Below are positions 1-11,955 of a stretch of DNA of 64,000 nt, piece after piece. The stretch is taken from contig NZ_JQAR01000008.1 of NCBI RefSeq assembly GCF_001437155.1, positions 1 through 64,000 of the forward strand, written 5' to 3'. Below the pieces are notes generated by a model. It was not told where the DNA came from. It was given only the letters and a program-made list of their open reading frames with translations, and ran no database searches. Origin of the DNA: Liquorilactobacillus mali. Its GTDB lineage: Bacteria > Bacillota > Bacilli > Lactobacillales > Lactobacillaceae. The translations under genes were made by a program, and so were the position numbers. The stretch's first letter is position 1, and each line of letters begins with the position of its first letter.

Positions 1-57
1 AAAAAAGTACCTCACAATCATTAGACTCTTTGTCTAACAATTATGAAGCACTTCAAA

Positions 58-176
58 TGTCAAATTTTAACCCGGCTCTTTTATTATTTATTCCGAATAA
101 TGGTGTTCCATAAGTCAAGATTTGTCGTCTAGCCTTGCAGTAGTACTTAGGCTTTACCGACTTATTCACACTCCAT
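58..176 (+). repeat. Dispersed intergenic repeat, copy A (partial)
   Basis: This copy contains GGTGTTCCATAAGTCAAGAT and ends CTTTACCGACTTATTCACACT. The same landmarks recur at about 13432-13570, 29437-29577, 34932-35065 and 59745-59878. The middle part with GTAATTTCGTATTAGT is missing or diverged here. Like the other copies it starts beside terminator-like sequence (CCGGCTCTTTTATT). There is no ORF. Confidence 0.55.
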
Positions 177-326
177 CCTGTTTTTTATTTATACAATAAC
201 CAATAGCTAAATTATTTGTAACTTAACCTGAATCTTGAATGTAATTTATGCTAATGCTCAAAAGTTAACCAATTTCTGATGTACTCATATATTTATAAAC
301 TATTAAATTTTATCCTGTCATAAATA

Positions 327-335
327 TGGTAAAAT
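327..335 (+). promoter_or_regulatory. Extended -10 promoter for the purK-like gene
   Basis: TGG followed by TAAAAT at 330-335 gives an extended -10 element. No good -35 hexamer is seen at the expected distance. Transcription would start near 342 and give a leader of about 45 nt before the chosen start codon. Confidence 0.4.
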
Positions 336-388
336 ATTAATGAGAGAGTTACAGGAACGTTTTTAAAACGTCTGGGGTGATTATCCAT

Positions 389-1585
389 ATGGAAAGTAGT
401 GAGAGAATGGAAAAAAAGATTTTGTTTCCAGGAGATACAATTGGAATCATAGGTGAAAGTTCCAATGGAATTATGCTTGCGGAAGCAGCAAAAAAGATGG
501 GTTTTAAAGTTATTGCTTACAATAGTGATGAAGCCGCACCAACTATGCAGGAAGCCGACCTGGGAGTTGTTGGTTCATTACACAGTAAGAGTAAGTTGCA
601 AGACTTTGCCGAGCGGTGTGATCTTGTGACCTACGAATCAGACAAGGTACCCTCAGATGCTGTCGAATTAGTTAAGCAGTATACGCAAGTTCCACAAGAC
701 AGTGAAGCACTGGAGATTACACAGGATCGCTTGTTGGAACGTGCATTTTTGGAACAAATGAATGTCAATATTGCACCTTACGCAACTATAGTGAGTTTGG
801 ATGACATCTATCAAGCAATTGGTTCCATCGGTTACCCATGTGTCTTAAAGCCGATTCAAAAGGGTTTTGGGAGAAAAAGACAGCAAGTTATCAATAAACA
901 GTCGGATATTGCAAAATGCGCTGATATTATTGATCTAGGTACTTATGTTCTTGAGGCATGGATTCCATATGAAAAGGAACTTTCAGTAATAATTGGCAAG
1001 GAATTTGATGGAAAACTCGATTTTTTCCCAATAGTAGAGAACGTATATCGGGATCATCATTTGTTTCAGTCGATTACCAAGAGTCAGCTTGAGGATGACG
1101 TTCAGTCAGAGGTGCATAGAATTGCGACTGAAATAGCCACACAGCTTGAATATGTTGGCGTATTGGAAATTGCGTTTTTCTTGACCAACAGTGGATCACT
1201 TTACGTGAAGAGAGTTGTACCGGCGCTTCACAAGGCTGGTTTCGTTTTTGAGAAAGCAACCAACATTTCTATGTTTGAAGTACATCTGCGGGCTCTTGCA
1301 CAGATGCCAATTCCACAAGTAAGGTTTGTCCAACCAACAGTGATGGTTGCAGTTAAAGATGAGGATCTTGAGCCATTGCGAACACAGTGGGTCTTAAAAG
1401 ATAATTGGTTTTATCGCTTTTATCGCTATCCACAGACTAAGAGGATGGTTGATCCAGGATATTTATTGGTTCTTGCAGGAACAACGACAGAGGCTGTTCA
1501 ACAGATTGAAGCAACGAACATTTGGAATGACAAAAGCGCTGAAGTTGATTCCCCAAAGGAAATAACGGATGAGGAGATTCAGTAG
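389..1585 (+). CDS. PurK-like ATP-grasp protein with a degenerate active site
   Basis: About 398 residues. It aligns along its length with N5-carboxyaminoimidazole ribonucleotide synthase (PurK): Rossmann-like N-terminus (TIGIIG), then YE near residue 80, the QDRL segment, VLKP, an ElSV-type strand and a C-terminal LRA segment. Several signatures that PurK needs are altered: the GGGQLG loop reads GESSNG, the GYDGKGQ glycine loop reads GFGRKRQ, and the NEIAPRPHNSGH metal/substrate motif reads KRVVPALHKAGF. No other pur gene is present nearby. GTG 377 is also in frame, but ATG 389 has GGGGTG 8-9 nt upstream. Inference: the protein may no longer make N5-CAIR. It sits directly before pcrA-ligA, as in other lactobacilli, which suggests a conserved but different role. 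Family membership is sure; function is not. Confidence 0.75.
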   Translation: MESSERMEKKILFPGDTIGIIGESSNGIMLAEAAKKMGFKVIAYNSDEAAPTMQEADLGVVGSLHSKSKLQDFAERCDLVTYESDKVPSDAVELVKQYTQVPQDSEALEITQDRLLERAFLEQMNVNIAPYATIVSLDDIYQAIGSIGYPCVLKPIQKGFGRKRQQVINKQSDIAKCADIIDLGTYVLEAWIPYEKELSVIIGKEFDGKLDFFPIVENVYRDHHLFQSITKSQLEDDVQSEVHRIATEIATQLEYVGVLEIAFFLTNSGSLYVKRVVPALHKAGFVFEKATNISMFEVHLRALAQMPIPQVRFVQPTVMVAVKDEDLEPLRTQWVLKDNWFYRFYRYPQTKRMVDPGYLLVLAGTTTEAVQQIEATNIWNDKSAEVDSPKEITDEEIQ

Positions 1586-1664
1586 AATCAGGAGTAGAGC
1601 GCGTACTTTTGATTTGTTCCCTAATTTATTACGGTTTATTGCTTTTAGTCATGAATTAAACAAG

Positions 1665-1716
1665 ATACTGCAGCGGAAAATAATTTTAATTTTCTTGCTG
1701 TGGTATTTTATTTTAA
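1665..1716 (+). terminator. Rho-independent terminator after the purK-like gene
   Basis: The arm at 1665-1682 (ATACTGCAGC then GGAAAAT) pairs with ATTTTC-TT-GCTGTGGTAT at 1689-1706, with a few G-U or bulged positions. A T-rich tail follows (TTTATTTTA). Confidence 0.6.
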
Positions 1717-1970
1717 AAAAGAGAGTATGGAGATAAGATGGCAAAACTTGGCATTAATGCGAAAGTATGAATATAACAAGTGTTTTTGTTATCAGTAATT
1801 CCAGATTGGAAGACGAAATCTCTTAATTTATGGAACATGTTTAGCTGAAATAATATAGAAGAGTCAAGACAAAATATATTTGAATTTTTATTTTGCATGC
1901 GAGAACTATTCTGTTGACAGTGGTAAAGTCGGATTCTTTTATCTTTTTTTAAGAAGCATAATGTTTTTTT

Positions 1971-1979
1971 TGGTATAAT
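1971..1979 (+). promoter_or_regulatory. Extended -10 promoter of pcrA
   Basis: TGG TATAAT at 1971-1979 is a perfect extended -10 box. The transcript would start about 1986, which places the ATG at 1985 at or before the transcription start. This is the main reason for choosing the downstream GTG as the pcrA start. Confidence 0.6.
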
Positions 1980-2014
1980 AAAATATGATTGGATTCAAGA
2001 GAGGATTGAAAAAA

Positions 2015-4249
2015 GTGACGGTAGAAAGACTACTAAAAGGAATGAATGATAAGCAGCAAGAAGCGGTCTTATGTACTGAAGGCCCACTATTGATTATTGC
2101 AGGAGCTGGAAGTGGGAAGACACGTGTTTTGACACATCGTGTAGCTTATCTAATTGAGGAAAAACAAGTCAATCCTTGGAATGTACTGGCAATTACTTTT
2201 ACAAATAAAGCTGCAGCAGAAATGCGCGAACGTATTGGAAATTTACTGGAAGAGGGTGCAAATGATGTGTGGGTTTCAACATTTCATGCACTCTGTGTAA
2301 GGATCTTACGGCGAGATATTGATAAAATTGGTTATAATCGAGCTTTTACGATCACCGGAACTAGTGAACAACGGACCCTTATCAAGCATATTTTAGCTGA
2401 TTTGAATATTGATATTAAGAAGTTTGATCCACGGGCAATATTAAGCGAGATCTCGAATGCAAAGAATGATTTGAAGACACCCACAGATTATCGTATGAAT
2501 ATCCAAGGCCCCTTCGAACAAGTAGTGGCGGATGTTTATCCAGAGTACCAAAAACAATTAGAGAATAATCAAGCAGTTGATTTTGATGATCTAATTATGT
2601 TGACACACCGCTTGTTCAAAGAAGTGCCGGATGTACTCGAATTCTATCAACGAAAGTTCCAATACATTCATGTCGATGAATATCAGGATACTAATCAGGC
2701 TCAATACGAACTTGTAAGTTTATTGGCAAAAAAGAATCGTAATTTATGTGTCGTTGGTGATGCAGACCAGAGTATCTATGGTTGGCGTGGGGCCAATATG
2801 GAAAATATCATGAATTTTGAACAAGACTATCCAGACACGACAATAGTTAAGTTGGAACAAAATTACCGTTCAACTAAGATAATTCTGCAGGCTGCGAATT
2901 CAGTGATTAAGAATAATACGAATCGCAAGGCAAAAGAATTGTGGACACAAAATAACGAAGGAACAAAGATCAGGTATTATCGTGGACAAAATGCGAATGA
3001 TGAAGCCTTCTATGTTGTACGCAATATCCAAAAGATGATGCGCGAGAATGGATGCCATTACAATGACTTTGCAATTTTGTATCGCACAAATGCACAGTCA
3101 CGAACAATTGAAGAAACATTTATAAAGGCCAATATTCCTTACAAGATTGTTGGAGCACATAAATTTTATGATCGTAAAGAAATTCGTGATGTGCTGGCAT
3201 ATATGCAGCTTGTAACTAACCCACAGGATTCATTGAGTTTTGAAAGAATCGTTAATGAGCCAAAACGAGGTATTGGTAGTACGAGCATAGAACGCTTAAA
3301 TGATTTTGCACAGAATATGGGAATGAGCCTTTTAGATGCAGCAAGTAATGCTGTTTTGGCGAATATTTCTGGCAAGGCAAGTAATGCATTAGCGAATTTT
3401 GCTGATTTGATTAATGGCCTGCATGAATTGCGTGATAAATTGAATGTTACGGAAATGACGGAAAAAATTCTAGACAAGAGCGGCTATAAGAAAGTCCTAG
3501 AAGATTCTAAGACACTAGAAAATCAAAGTCGCTTAGAGAACTTGGAAGAATTCTTATCGGTTACTAAGCAGTTTGATGATTCATGGGAACCTGAAGATGA
3601 AAATAGTGACCCATTTGTAGATTTCCTAGCAGATCTCGCACTGGTTTCTGATCAAGATAGTTTAGTTGAAGAAACAGATGAGGTTACTTTAATGACACTC
3701 CATGCTGCAAAAGGATTGGAATTCCCAATTGTTTTCATGATGGGAATGGAAGAGGGAATCTTCCCATTGTCTCGTTCCATGATGGATGAAAATGAACTTG
3801 AGGAAGAACGACGATTGGCATACGTTGGAATCACACGAGCAGAAAGAGAGCTATTTCTAACAAATGCATTTTCAAGAATGCTGTATGGGAGGCGTCAAAA
3901 TAATCCAGCATCAAGGTTTATTGAAGAGATTGATCCTGAATTGCTGCAAGCTGAAAATCAGCAGGTTGCTAATACAAGCATAAGGCACAATGATTCTAGA
4001 AAAGACTATCCATTCGGGCAAGCTAGGACACATTACAAGATGCCAGCAGGAACAGTCGAAAAAAATAAGGGTACAGGTGCAGAGAAGGTAGGCTGGAGCG
4101 TTGGCGACAAGGTCTTACATAAAGCTTGGGGTGAAGGAACAGTCGTTAAACTTGCAGGAAGCGGAGAAGATATGGAATTGGATATTGCGTTTGCAGGAAT
4201 GGGAATTAAGCGTCTACTGGCGTCCTTTGCACCAATTAAGAAAAAATAG
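2015..4249 (+). CDS. pcrA: ATP-dependent DNA helicase PcrA (UvrD/Rep family)
   Basis: 744 residues from GTG 2015. SF1A 3'-5' helicase acting in nucleotide-excision repair, plasmid rolling-circle replication and removal of RecA filaments. Motifs in order: Q-motif NDKQQEAV, Walker A AGAGSGKT at about residues 30-37, Walker B VDEYQDTN, QSIYGWRGA, EQNYRS, VTLMTLHAAKGLEF and the YVGITRAE motif VI. The C-terminus ends in a Tudor-like tail after GWSVGDKVLHKAWGEG, as in Bacillus PcrA. Start: the in-frame ATG at 1985 overlaps the promoter, while AGAGAGG at 1998-2004 lies 10 nt before GTG 2015, and the protein then begins as PcrA homologues do (short leader, then LLKGMNDKQ). First gene of a pcrA-ligA-camS unit. 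Confidence 0.97.
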   Translation: MTVERLLKGMNDKQQEAVLCTEGPLLIIAGAGSGKTRVLTHRVAYLIEEKQVNPWNVLAITFTNKAAAEMRERIGNLLEEGANDVWVSTFHALCVRILRRDIDKIGYNRAFTITGTSEQRTLIKHILADLNIDIKKFDPRAILSEISNAKNDLKTPTDYRMNIQGPFEQVVADVYPEYQKQLENNQAVDFDDLIMLTHRLFKEVPDVLEFYQRKFQYIHVDEYQDTNQAQYELVSLLAKKNRNLCVVGDADQSIYGWRGANMENIMNFEQDYPDTTIVKLEQNYRSTKIILQAANSVIKNNTNRKAKELWTQNNEGTKIRYYRGQNANDEAFYVVRNIQKMMRENGCHYNDFAILYRTNAQSRTIEETFIKANIPYKIVGAHKFYDRKEIRDVLAYMQLVTNPQDSLSFERIVNEPKRGIGSTSIERLNDFAQNMGMSLLDAASNAVLANISGKASNALANFADLINGLHELRDKLNVTEMTEKILDKSGYKKVLEDSKTLENQSRLENLEEFLSVTKQFDDSWEPEDENSDPFVDFLADLALVSDQDSLVEETDEVTLMTLHAAKGLEFPIVFMMGMEEGIFPLSRSMMDENELEEERRLAYVGITRAERELFLTNAFSRMLYGRRQNNPASRFIEEIDPELLQAENQQVANTSIRHNDSRKDYPFGQARTHYKMPAGTVEKNKGTGAEKVGWSVGDKVLHKAWGEGTVVKLAGSGEDMELDIAFAGMGIKRLLASFAPIKKK

Positions 4250-4254
4250 TCTAA

Positions 4255-7448
<3,194 letters not shown>

Positions 7449-7485
7449 AAAACGTGATTCTGATGCGCATATAGTTGTTTAGTTA

Positions 7486-7494
7486 TGCTAAAAT
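7486..7494 (+). promoter_or_regulatory. Candidate extended -10 promoter for gatCAB
   Basis: TGC TAAAAT lies between camS and gatC. No clear -35 hexamer is found. This would give a leader of about 28 nt before gatC and supports starting gatC at ATG 7529 rather than the upstream in-frame TTG at 7475. Confidence 0.4.
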
Positions 7495-7528
7495 GATTAC
7501 TGATGAAATAGGAAAAGAGGGAGTTTGG

Positions 7529-7831
7529 ATGGCAATTAGTGCAAGCGAAGTAGAGCATGTTGCAGGTTTAGCAAAGTTGGCTTTTACAGACGAAGAATTG
7601 CAAAAGTTTACAGGACAGATGGATGAAATTATTGGAATGGTCCAACAACTCAGTGAAGTAGATACTGATGGAATTCCCGTAACTACACACGTAACCGACG
7701 CAACAGGCGTAATGCGTGAAGATGTTGCGGTTAGCGGTACACCGCGCGAAGAGCTGATGAGAAATGTTCCTCAGCACCAAGATGGATATATCAAGGTACC
7801 AGCAATTATTGATGAAAGCGAGGAAGCATAG
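7529..7831 (+). CDS. gatC: Aspartyl/glutamyl-tRNA amidotransferase subunit C
   Basis: 100 residues from ATG 7529, the normal length for GatC. AGAGGGAG lies just upstream. An upstream TTG (7475) would add 18 residues not found in the family and would lie before the likely promoter. GatC wraps around GatA and stabilises GatAB, the complex that converts Glu-tRNA(Gln), and in some organisms Asp-tRNA(Asn), to the correct amide. Recognisable segments are [17 protein letters not shown] and the PVTTHV/REDV C-terminal region. gatA follows after 3 nt. Confidence 0.95.
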   Translation: MAISASEVEHVAGLAKLAFTDEELQKFTGQMDEIIGMVQQLSEVDTDGIPVTTHVTDATGVMREDVAVSGTPREELMRNVPQHQDGYIKVPAIIDESEEA

Positions 7832-7834
7832 TCC

Positions 7835-9298
7835 ATGAATTACTTTAAGCATGATTTTGCGAGCTTGCATGAATTATTGGTCAATAAGGAATTAAGTGTG
7901 ACTGATCTTACACAGCAGACTTTTGATAATATTGAAAAGCGTGACCAAAAAATTGGAGCATTCTTGAACTTGAACAAAGAAGCTGCATTAGAACAGGCAG
8001 CTCAGCTTGATCAAGAAGGAGTCGCTGCAGATAATCTTTTGTCAGGTATTCCTTTAGGTATCAAGGATAATATTGTAACGAAGAATTTGAAGACGACGGC
8101 CGCCAGCAAGATTCTTGAAAATTTCGATCCAATCTATGATGCAACTGTAGTAGAAAAGTTAAATGCTCTTCAAACGATTACGGTTGGTAAGACTAATATG
8201 GATGAATTTGCAATGGGTGGTTCGACAGAGAGTTCAGCATTCAAATTGACAAAGAATGCTTGGGATCAAACTAAAGTTCCTGGTGGCTCGTCTGGTGGTT
8301 CTGCAGCTGCCGTTGCTTCTGGTGAAGTGATTGCTGCACTTGGTTCAGATACAGGTGGTTCAATTCGCCAACCTGCAGCTTATAATGGAATTGTTGGAGT
8401 AAAGCCAACCTATGGTCGGGTCTCAAGATACGGATTGATTGCTTTTGCATCAAGTCTTGATCAGATTGGTCCACTGACTCGTACGGTTAGAGATAATGCA
8501 ATTTTGTTAAACGCAATTAGTGGTTTAGATCCTCGTGATTCAACTAGTTCAAGTCATGCTATTCCAGACTTTACTGCTAAGTTGGATGGCAATATCAAGG
8601 GAATGAAGATTGCAGTCCCTAAAGAATACATGGGCGAAGGTGTTGCCTCTGAAGTTCGAGAGGGAATTAAAAATGCAATTGCAGTCTTTGAAAAATTAGG
8701 TGCTACTGTTGATGAAGTTAGTCTTCCTCATAGTAAGTATGGTGTACCTGTTTATTACATTATTGCCTCATCTGAAGCAAGTTCGAATCTGCAACGCTTT
8801 GATGGTATTCGTTATGGTCATCGTGCGGCTGATGTAAAGAACTTGGAAGATGTTTATGTGAAATCACGTTCGGAAGGTTTTGGGGATGAGGTTAAGCGTC
8901 GTATCATGCTTGGAACCTTCTCATTATCTGCTGGAACTTATGATGCTTTCTTTAAGAAGGCTGCGCAAGTTCGTACGTTGATTTGCAGAGATTTTGCCAA
9001 TGTGTTTAATGATTATGATCTTGTTTTAGGACCAACTTCCCCAACTACAGCATTTGGAATCGGTGAAGATATTAATGATCCAGTTACGATGTATATGAAC
9101 GATATTTTAACAATTCCTGTTAACTTAGCTGGCCTTCCAGGTATGTCACTTCCTGCAGGGTTTGCAAATGGCCTTCCAATTGGAATGCAGCTGATTGCTA
9201 ATCGTTTTGATGAAGAGACAATGTATCGTGCAGGCTATGCATTTGAGCAGGCAACTGATTTTCATAAAGAAGTTCCAACGTTTGGGGGGCAAGACTAA
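7835..9298 (+). CDS. gatA: Aspartyl/glutamyl-tRNA amidotransferase subunit A
   Basis: 487 residues. Amidase-signature enzyme that releases ammonia from glutamine for the GatB reaction. The Ser-cisSer-Lys triad is visible: Lys in PLGIKDNI, and the serines in the [14 protein letters not shown] and [12 protein letters not shown] segments. The ribosome site GAGGAAG lies in the end of gatC, and the stop codon overlaps the gatB start by one base (TAATG), so C, A and B are translationally linked in stoichiometric order. Confidence 0.97.
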   Translation: MNYFKHDFASLHELLVNKELSVTDLTQQTFDNIEKRDQKIGAFLNLNKEAALEQAAQLDQEGVAADNLLSGIPLGIKDNIVTKNLKTTAASKILENFDPIYDATVVEKLNALQTITVGKTNMDEFAMGGSTESSAFKLTKNAWDQTKVPGGSSGGSAAAVASGEVIAALGSDTGGSIRQPAAYNGIVGVKPTYGRVSRYGLIAFASSLDQIGPLTRTVRDNAILLNAISGLDPRDSTSSSHAIPDFTAKLDGNIKGMKIAVPKEYMGEGVASEVREGIKNAIAVFEKLGATVDEVSLPHSKYGVPVYYIIASSEASSNLQRFDGIRYGHRAADVKNLEDVYVKSRSEGFGDEVKRRIMLGTFSLSAGTYDAFFKKAAQVRTLICRDFANVFNDYDLVLGPTSPTTAFGIGEDINDPVTMYMNDILTIPVNLAGLPGMSLPAGFANGLPIGMQLIANRFDEETMYRAGYAFEQATDFHKEVPTFGGQD

Positions 9299-10728
9299 TG
9301 AATTTTGAAACAACGATAGGACTAGAAGTCCACATTGAGATGAAGACAAAATCGAAGGCTTTCTCACCTGCACCTGTTAAATATGGTGTAGAACAAAATA
9401 CAAATACTAATGTTGTTGACTGGGGGTTCCCAGGGGTATTGCCTACTGTCAATAAGGGTGCACTGGAATATGGGATGCGTGCAGCCTTGGCCCTTAACTG
9501 TGAAATTACTAAAGATATTCATTTCGACCGTAAAAATTATTTTTATCCTGATAACCCCAAGGCATACCAAATTACACAGTCCGAAACGCCGATTGGTCGC
9601 AATGGTTGGCTTGAAATTGAAGTAGATGGTAAGAAAAAGAAAATTGGAATTGAAGAGATGCACGTTGAAGAAGATGCTGGTAAAAACACGCATAGTCCAG
9701 ATGGCTATTCATATGTTGATTTGAACCGCCAAGGAACACCGTTGATTGAAATTGTTTCAAAACCAGACATTACTTCTGCCGATGAAGCATATGCTTACTT
9801 AGTACGTTTGCGTCAAATTATTCAATTTACGGGTATCTCCGATGTTAAGATGGAGGAAGGCTCAATGCGTGCTGATGTTAACGTGTCAGTACGCCCGATT
9901 GGTTCTGACAAGTTTGGGACTAAGACTGAGATGAAGAACTTGAACTCATTCGAGCATGTTAGAAAAGGTGCTCACTATGAGGCTAAGAGACAGCAAAGAG
10001 TTTTATTATCGGGAGGAAAAATTCAACAGGAGACTCGTCGTTTCGATGAACCAACTGGTGAGACAATCTTGATGCGTGTCAAAGAAGGGGCGAGCGACTA
10101 TCGCTACTTCCCAGAACCAGATATTCCACCGATTCATATTTCAGATGATTGGATCGAAGAAGTCCGTGCATCAATTCCGGAAATGCCTGATAAGCGTCGT
10201 GAAAAGTATGTTTCGTCGTGGGGAATTCCTGAGTATGATGCAGGTGTTCTTACACAGACTAAGGAAATGTCTGATTTCTTTGAAGCCACAGTTGCAGAAG
10301 GTGCTGATGCAAAGCTTGCTGCAAACTGGCTAATGGGTGAAGTTAATGCTTATATGAATGCTAATAAACTGGAATTACTTGAAACCAAGTTAACACCAGA
10401 AAACTTGGCAGGTATGATTAAACTGATTGAGGATGGTACAATCTCATCCAAGATTGCCAAGAAGGTATTCCAAGAAATCATTTCAAATGGTAGTGAGCCA
10501 AAGGCTTGGGTTGAGGCCAAGGGCCTTGTGCAGCTATCAGATCCAGCTGTTTTGGAACCATTGATTGAGACAGTTTTGAATAATAACGAGAAATCAATCG
10601 AAGATTTCAAGAATGGTAAGGGTCGTGCGATCGGTTTCTTGGTTGGTCAAATCATGAAGGAAACTCATGGAAAGGCAAACCCCAAGATTGTTAACAAATT
10701 ATTAATGGATAGCTTGAAAAAAAGATAA
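9298..10728 (+). CDS. gatB: Aspartyl/glutamyl-tRNA amidotransferase subunit B
   Basis: 476 residues, full length. GatB phosphorylates and amidates the mischarged Glu/Asp on tRNA, using ammonia tunnelled from GatA. The N-terminal cradle begins [16 protein letters not shown]. The segment [10 protein letters not shown] and the conserved [13 protein letters not shown] are present, and the C-terminal half is the YqeY-like helical tRNA-binding domain. Presence of GatCAB agrees with the usual lack of glutaminyl-tRNA synthetase in lactobacilli. Confidence 0.97.
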   Translation: MNFETTIGLEVHIEMKTKSKAFSPAPVKYGVEQNTNTNVVDWGFPGVLPTVNKGALEYGMRAALALNCEITKDIHFDRKNYFYPDNPKAYQITQSETPIGRNGWLEIEVDGKKKKIGIEEMHVEEDAGKNTHSPDGYSYVDLNRQGTPLIEIVSKPDITSADEAYAYLVRLRQIIQFTGISDVKMEEGSMRADVNVSVRPIGSDKFGTKTEMKNLNSFEHVRKGAHYEAKRQQRVLLSGGKIQQETRRFDEPTGETILMRVKEGASDYRYFPEPDIPPIHISDDWIEEVRASIPEMPDKRREKYVSSWGIPEYDAGVLTQTKEMSDFFEATVAEGADAKLAANWLMGEVNAYMNANKLELLETKLTPENLAGMIKLIEDGTISSKIAKKVFQEIISNGSEPKAWVEAKGLVQLSDPAVLEPLIETVLNNNEKSIEDFKNGKGRAIGFLVGQIMKETHGKANPKIVNKLLMDSLKKR

Positions 10729-10782
10729 TAAAACATAAAGTTACTAAAAGTTTTTTTGTGTAGATTTAAAGGAGAGGTAGCG

Positions 10783-11820
10783 ATGAGGAAGCGTTGTCGG
10801 ATTATTTACAATCCAACATCTGGGCGTGAGGCAATGCGCAATGATCTTGTTGAAATTCTCGATATTCTTGAGAATGCCGGATATGAGACGAGTGCGTATC
10901 GTACAACCGCTAAGCCAAATTCGGCACGTGATGAGGCAGAACGGGTAGCACGTGCTGGTTTCAACTTAATTGTTGCAGCCGGCGGGGATGGAACTATCAA
11001 TGAAGTAGTTAATGGAATTGCTCCGTTGAAACACCGTCCAATGATGGGAATTATTCCTGCAGGAACAACAAATGATTATGCAAGGGCATTAAAGATTCCA
11101 CGTGAAGATCCGATAGCTGCTGCAAAGGTGATTGCCAAAGGCGAAAATGTCAGCATGGATATTGGTCAAGCCGACAAAAAATATTTTGTAAATATTGCAG
11201 GCGGTGGATTGCTGACGGAATTGACATATGGTGTTCCATCACAATATAAGTCACTCTTTGGATATCTCGCTTACCTTGTTAAGGGTGCAGAAATCCTACC
11301 ACGAATTAAGCCAATCAAGATGCATCTCGAATATGACGATGGTGTTTTCGATGGGAAGGCCTCGATGTTTTTCTTAGCATTGACCAATTCGATTGGAGGA
11401 TTTGAACAAATTGTTCCTGATGCATCGCTTGATGATGGCAAATTCACGTTGATTGTAGTCAAGACAAGTAACCTTGTTGAGATTTTGCAGTTAATGACAA
11501 TGGTTCTGAATGGTGGACGTCATATTAAAGATCCGCGGATTTTGTATGTCAAAACTTCCAAGGTGATTGCTAAACCGGTTGATGAAAAGATGATGATTAA
11601 TATTGATGGTGAATATGGTGGAGATGCTCCGATGGTTTTCAAAAATTTGAAACAGCATATTCAAATGTTCGCCAATACGGACAAAATTCCAGAAACTGCG
11701 ATCACATCTTCCAATGCAACTGAGAAAATCATTGCGGAGCATTTTGTGGCAGAAGTTGAGGATCTTTCGGAGAAGGATCTTGACGGTGATGGAGCAATTG
11801 GAGTACCAAGCAAAAAATAG
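10783..11820 (+). CDS. dagK: Diacylglycerol kinase (lipid kinase, DgkB type)
   Basis: 345 residues from ATG 10783, which has GGAGAGG 6 nt upstream; an in-frame TTG at 10756 has no such site. Soluble DAGK_cat family kinase that rephosphorylates diacylglycerol released during lipoteichoic acid synthesis. Seen: N-terminal RIIYNPTSG, the nucleotide-binding AAGGDGTINEVVNG loop, and the GIIPAGTTNDYARAL segment. The acidic, Asp-rich C-terminal tail (about the last 40 residues) is longer than in Bacillus DgkB. The gatCAB-dagK-rlmD order is conserved in lactobacilli. Confidence 0.93.
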   Translation: MRKRCRIIYNPTSGREAMRNDLVEILDILENAGYETSAYRTTAKPNSARDEAERVARAGFNLIVAAGGDGTINEVVNGIAPLKHRPMMGIIPAGTTNDYARALKIPREDPIAAAKVIAKGENVSMDIGQADKKYFVNIAGGGLLTELTYGVPSQYKSLFGYLAYLVKGAEILPRIKPIKMHLEYDDGVFDGKASMFFLALTNSIGGFEQIVPDASLDDGKFTLIVVKTSNLVEILQLMTMVLNGGRHIKDPRILYVKTSKVIAKPVDEKMMINIDGEYGGDAPMVFKNLKQHIQMFANTDKIPETAITSSNATEKIIAEHFVAEVEDLSEKDLDGDGAIGVPSKK

Positions 11821-11843
11821 TTAGTAACATGTTGATAAGTCGG

Positions 11844-11884
11844 ACAGTCGTTTGGTTTAAATAAATCAAACGGCTGTTGTTTTG
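11844..11884 (+). terminator. Rho-independent terminator after dagK
   Basis: ACAGTCGTTTGGTTT (11844-11858) pairs with AAATCAAACGGCTGT (about 11863-11877), followed by TGTTTTGTGT. The imperfect T-run makes it moderate in strength. Confidence 0.7.
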
Positions 11885-11955
11885 TGTGGATAAGGATTGC
11901 ACTTATTAACAATTCAGTATAAAGTTAAGTTATGATTCATAAAAAGGAGAACTAA

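Larger units (their letters stand above)
1..388. other. Intergenic region upstream of the purK-like gene
   Basis: No gene is supported here. It holds a small inverted repeat (TTAGAC-N5-GTCTAA, about 22-38) without a T-tract, a copy of the dispersed repeat described separately (about 58-176), and an extended -10 promoter (TGG TAAAAT, 327-335) for the next gene. The upstream neighbour lies outside the window. Confidence 0.6.
1586..2014. other. Intergenic region purK-like to pcrA
   Basis: It holds a hairpin terminator for the purK-like gene (1665-1716) and the pcrA promoter (1971-1979). Between about 1720 and 1960 I see no gene; only short stop-rich frames without ribosome sites. Confidence 0.6.

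Noticed and set aside
1985..2014. ATG 1985 as pcrA start
   Set aside because: It lies at the predicted transcription start, and the ribosome site fits GTG 2015.
3166..3477. Minus-strand frame of 103 codons inside pcrA
   Set aside because: Shadow of pcrA, no ribosome site and no recognisable domain; the same applies to the other long antisense frames in gat, rlmD, cop and pepM20 genes.
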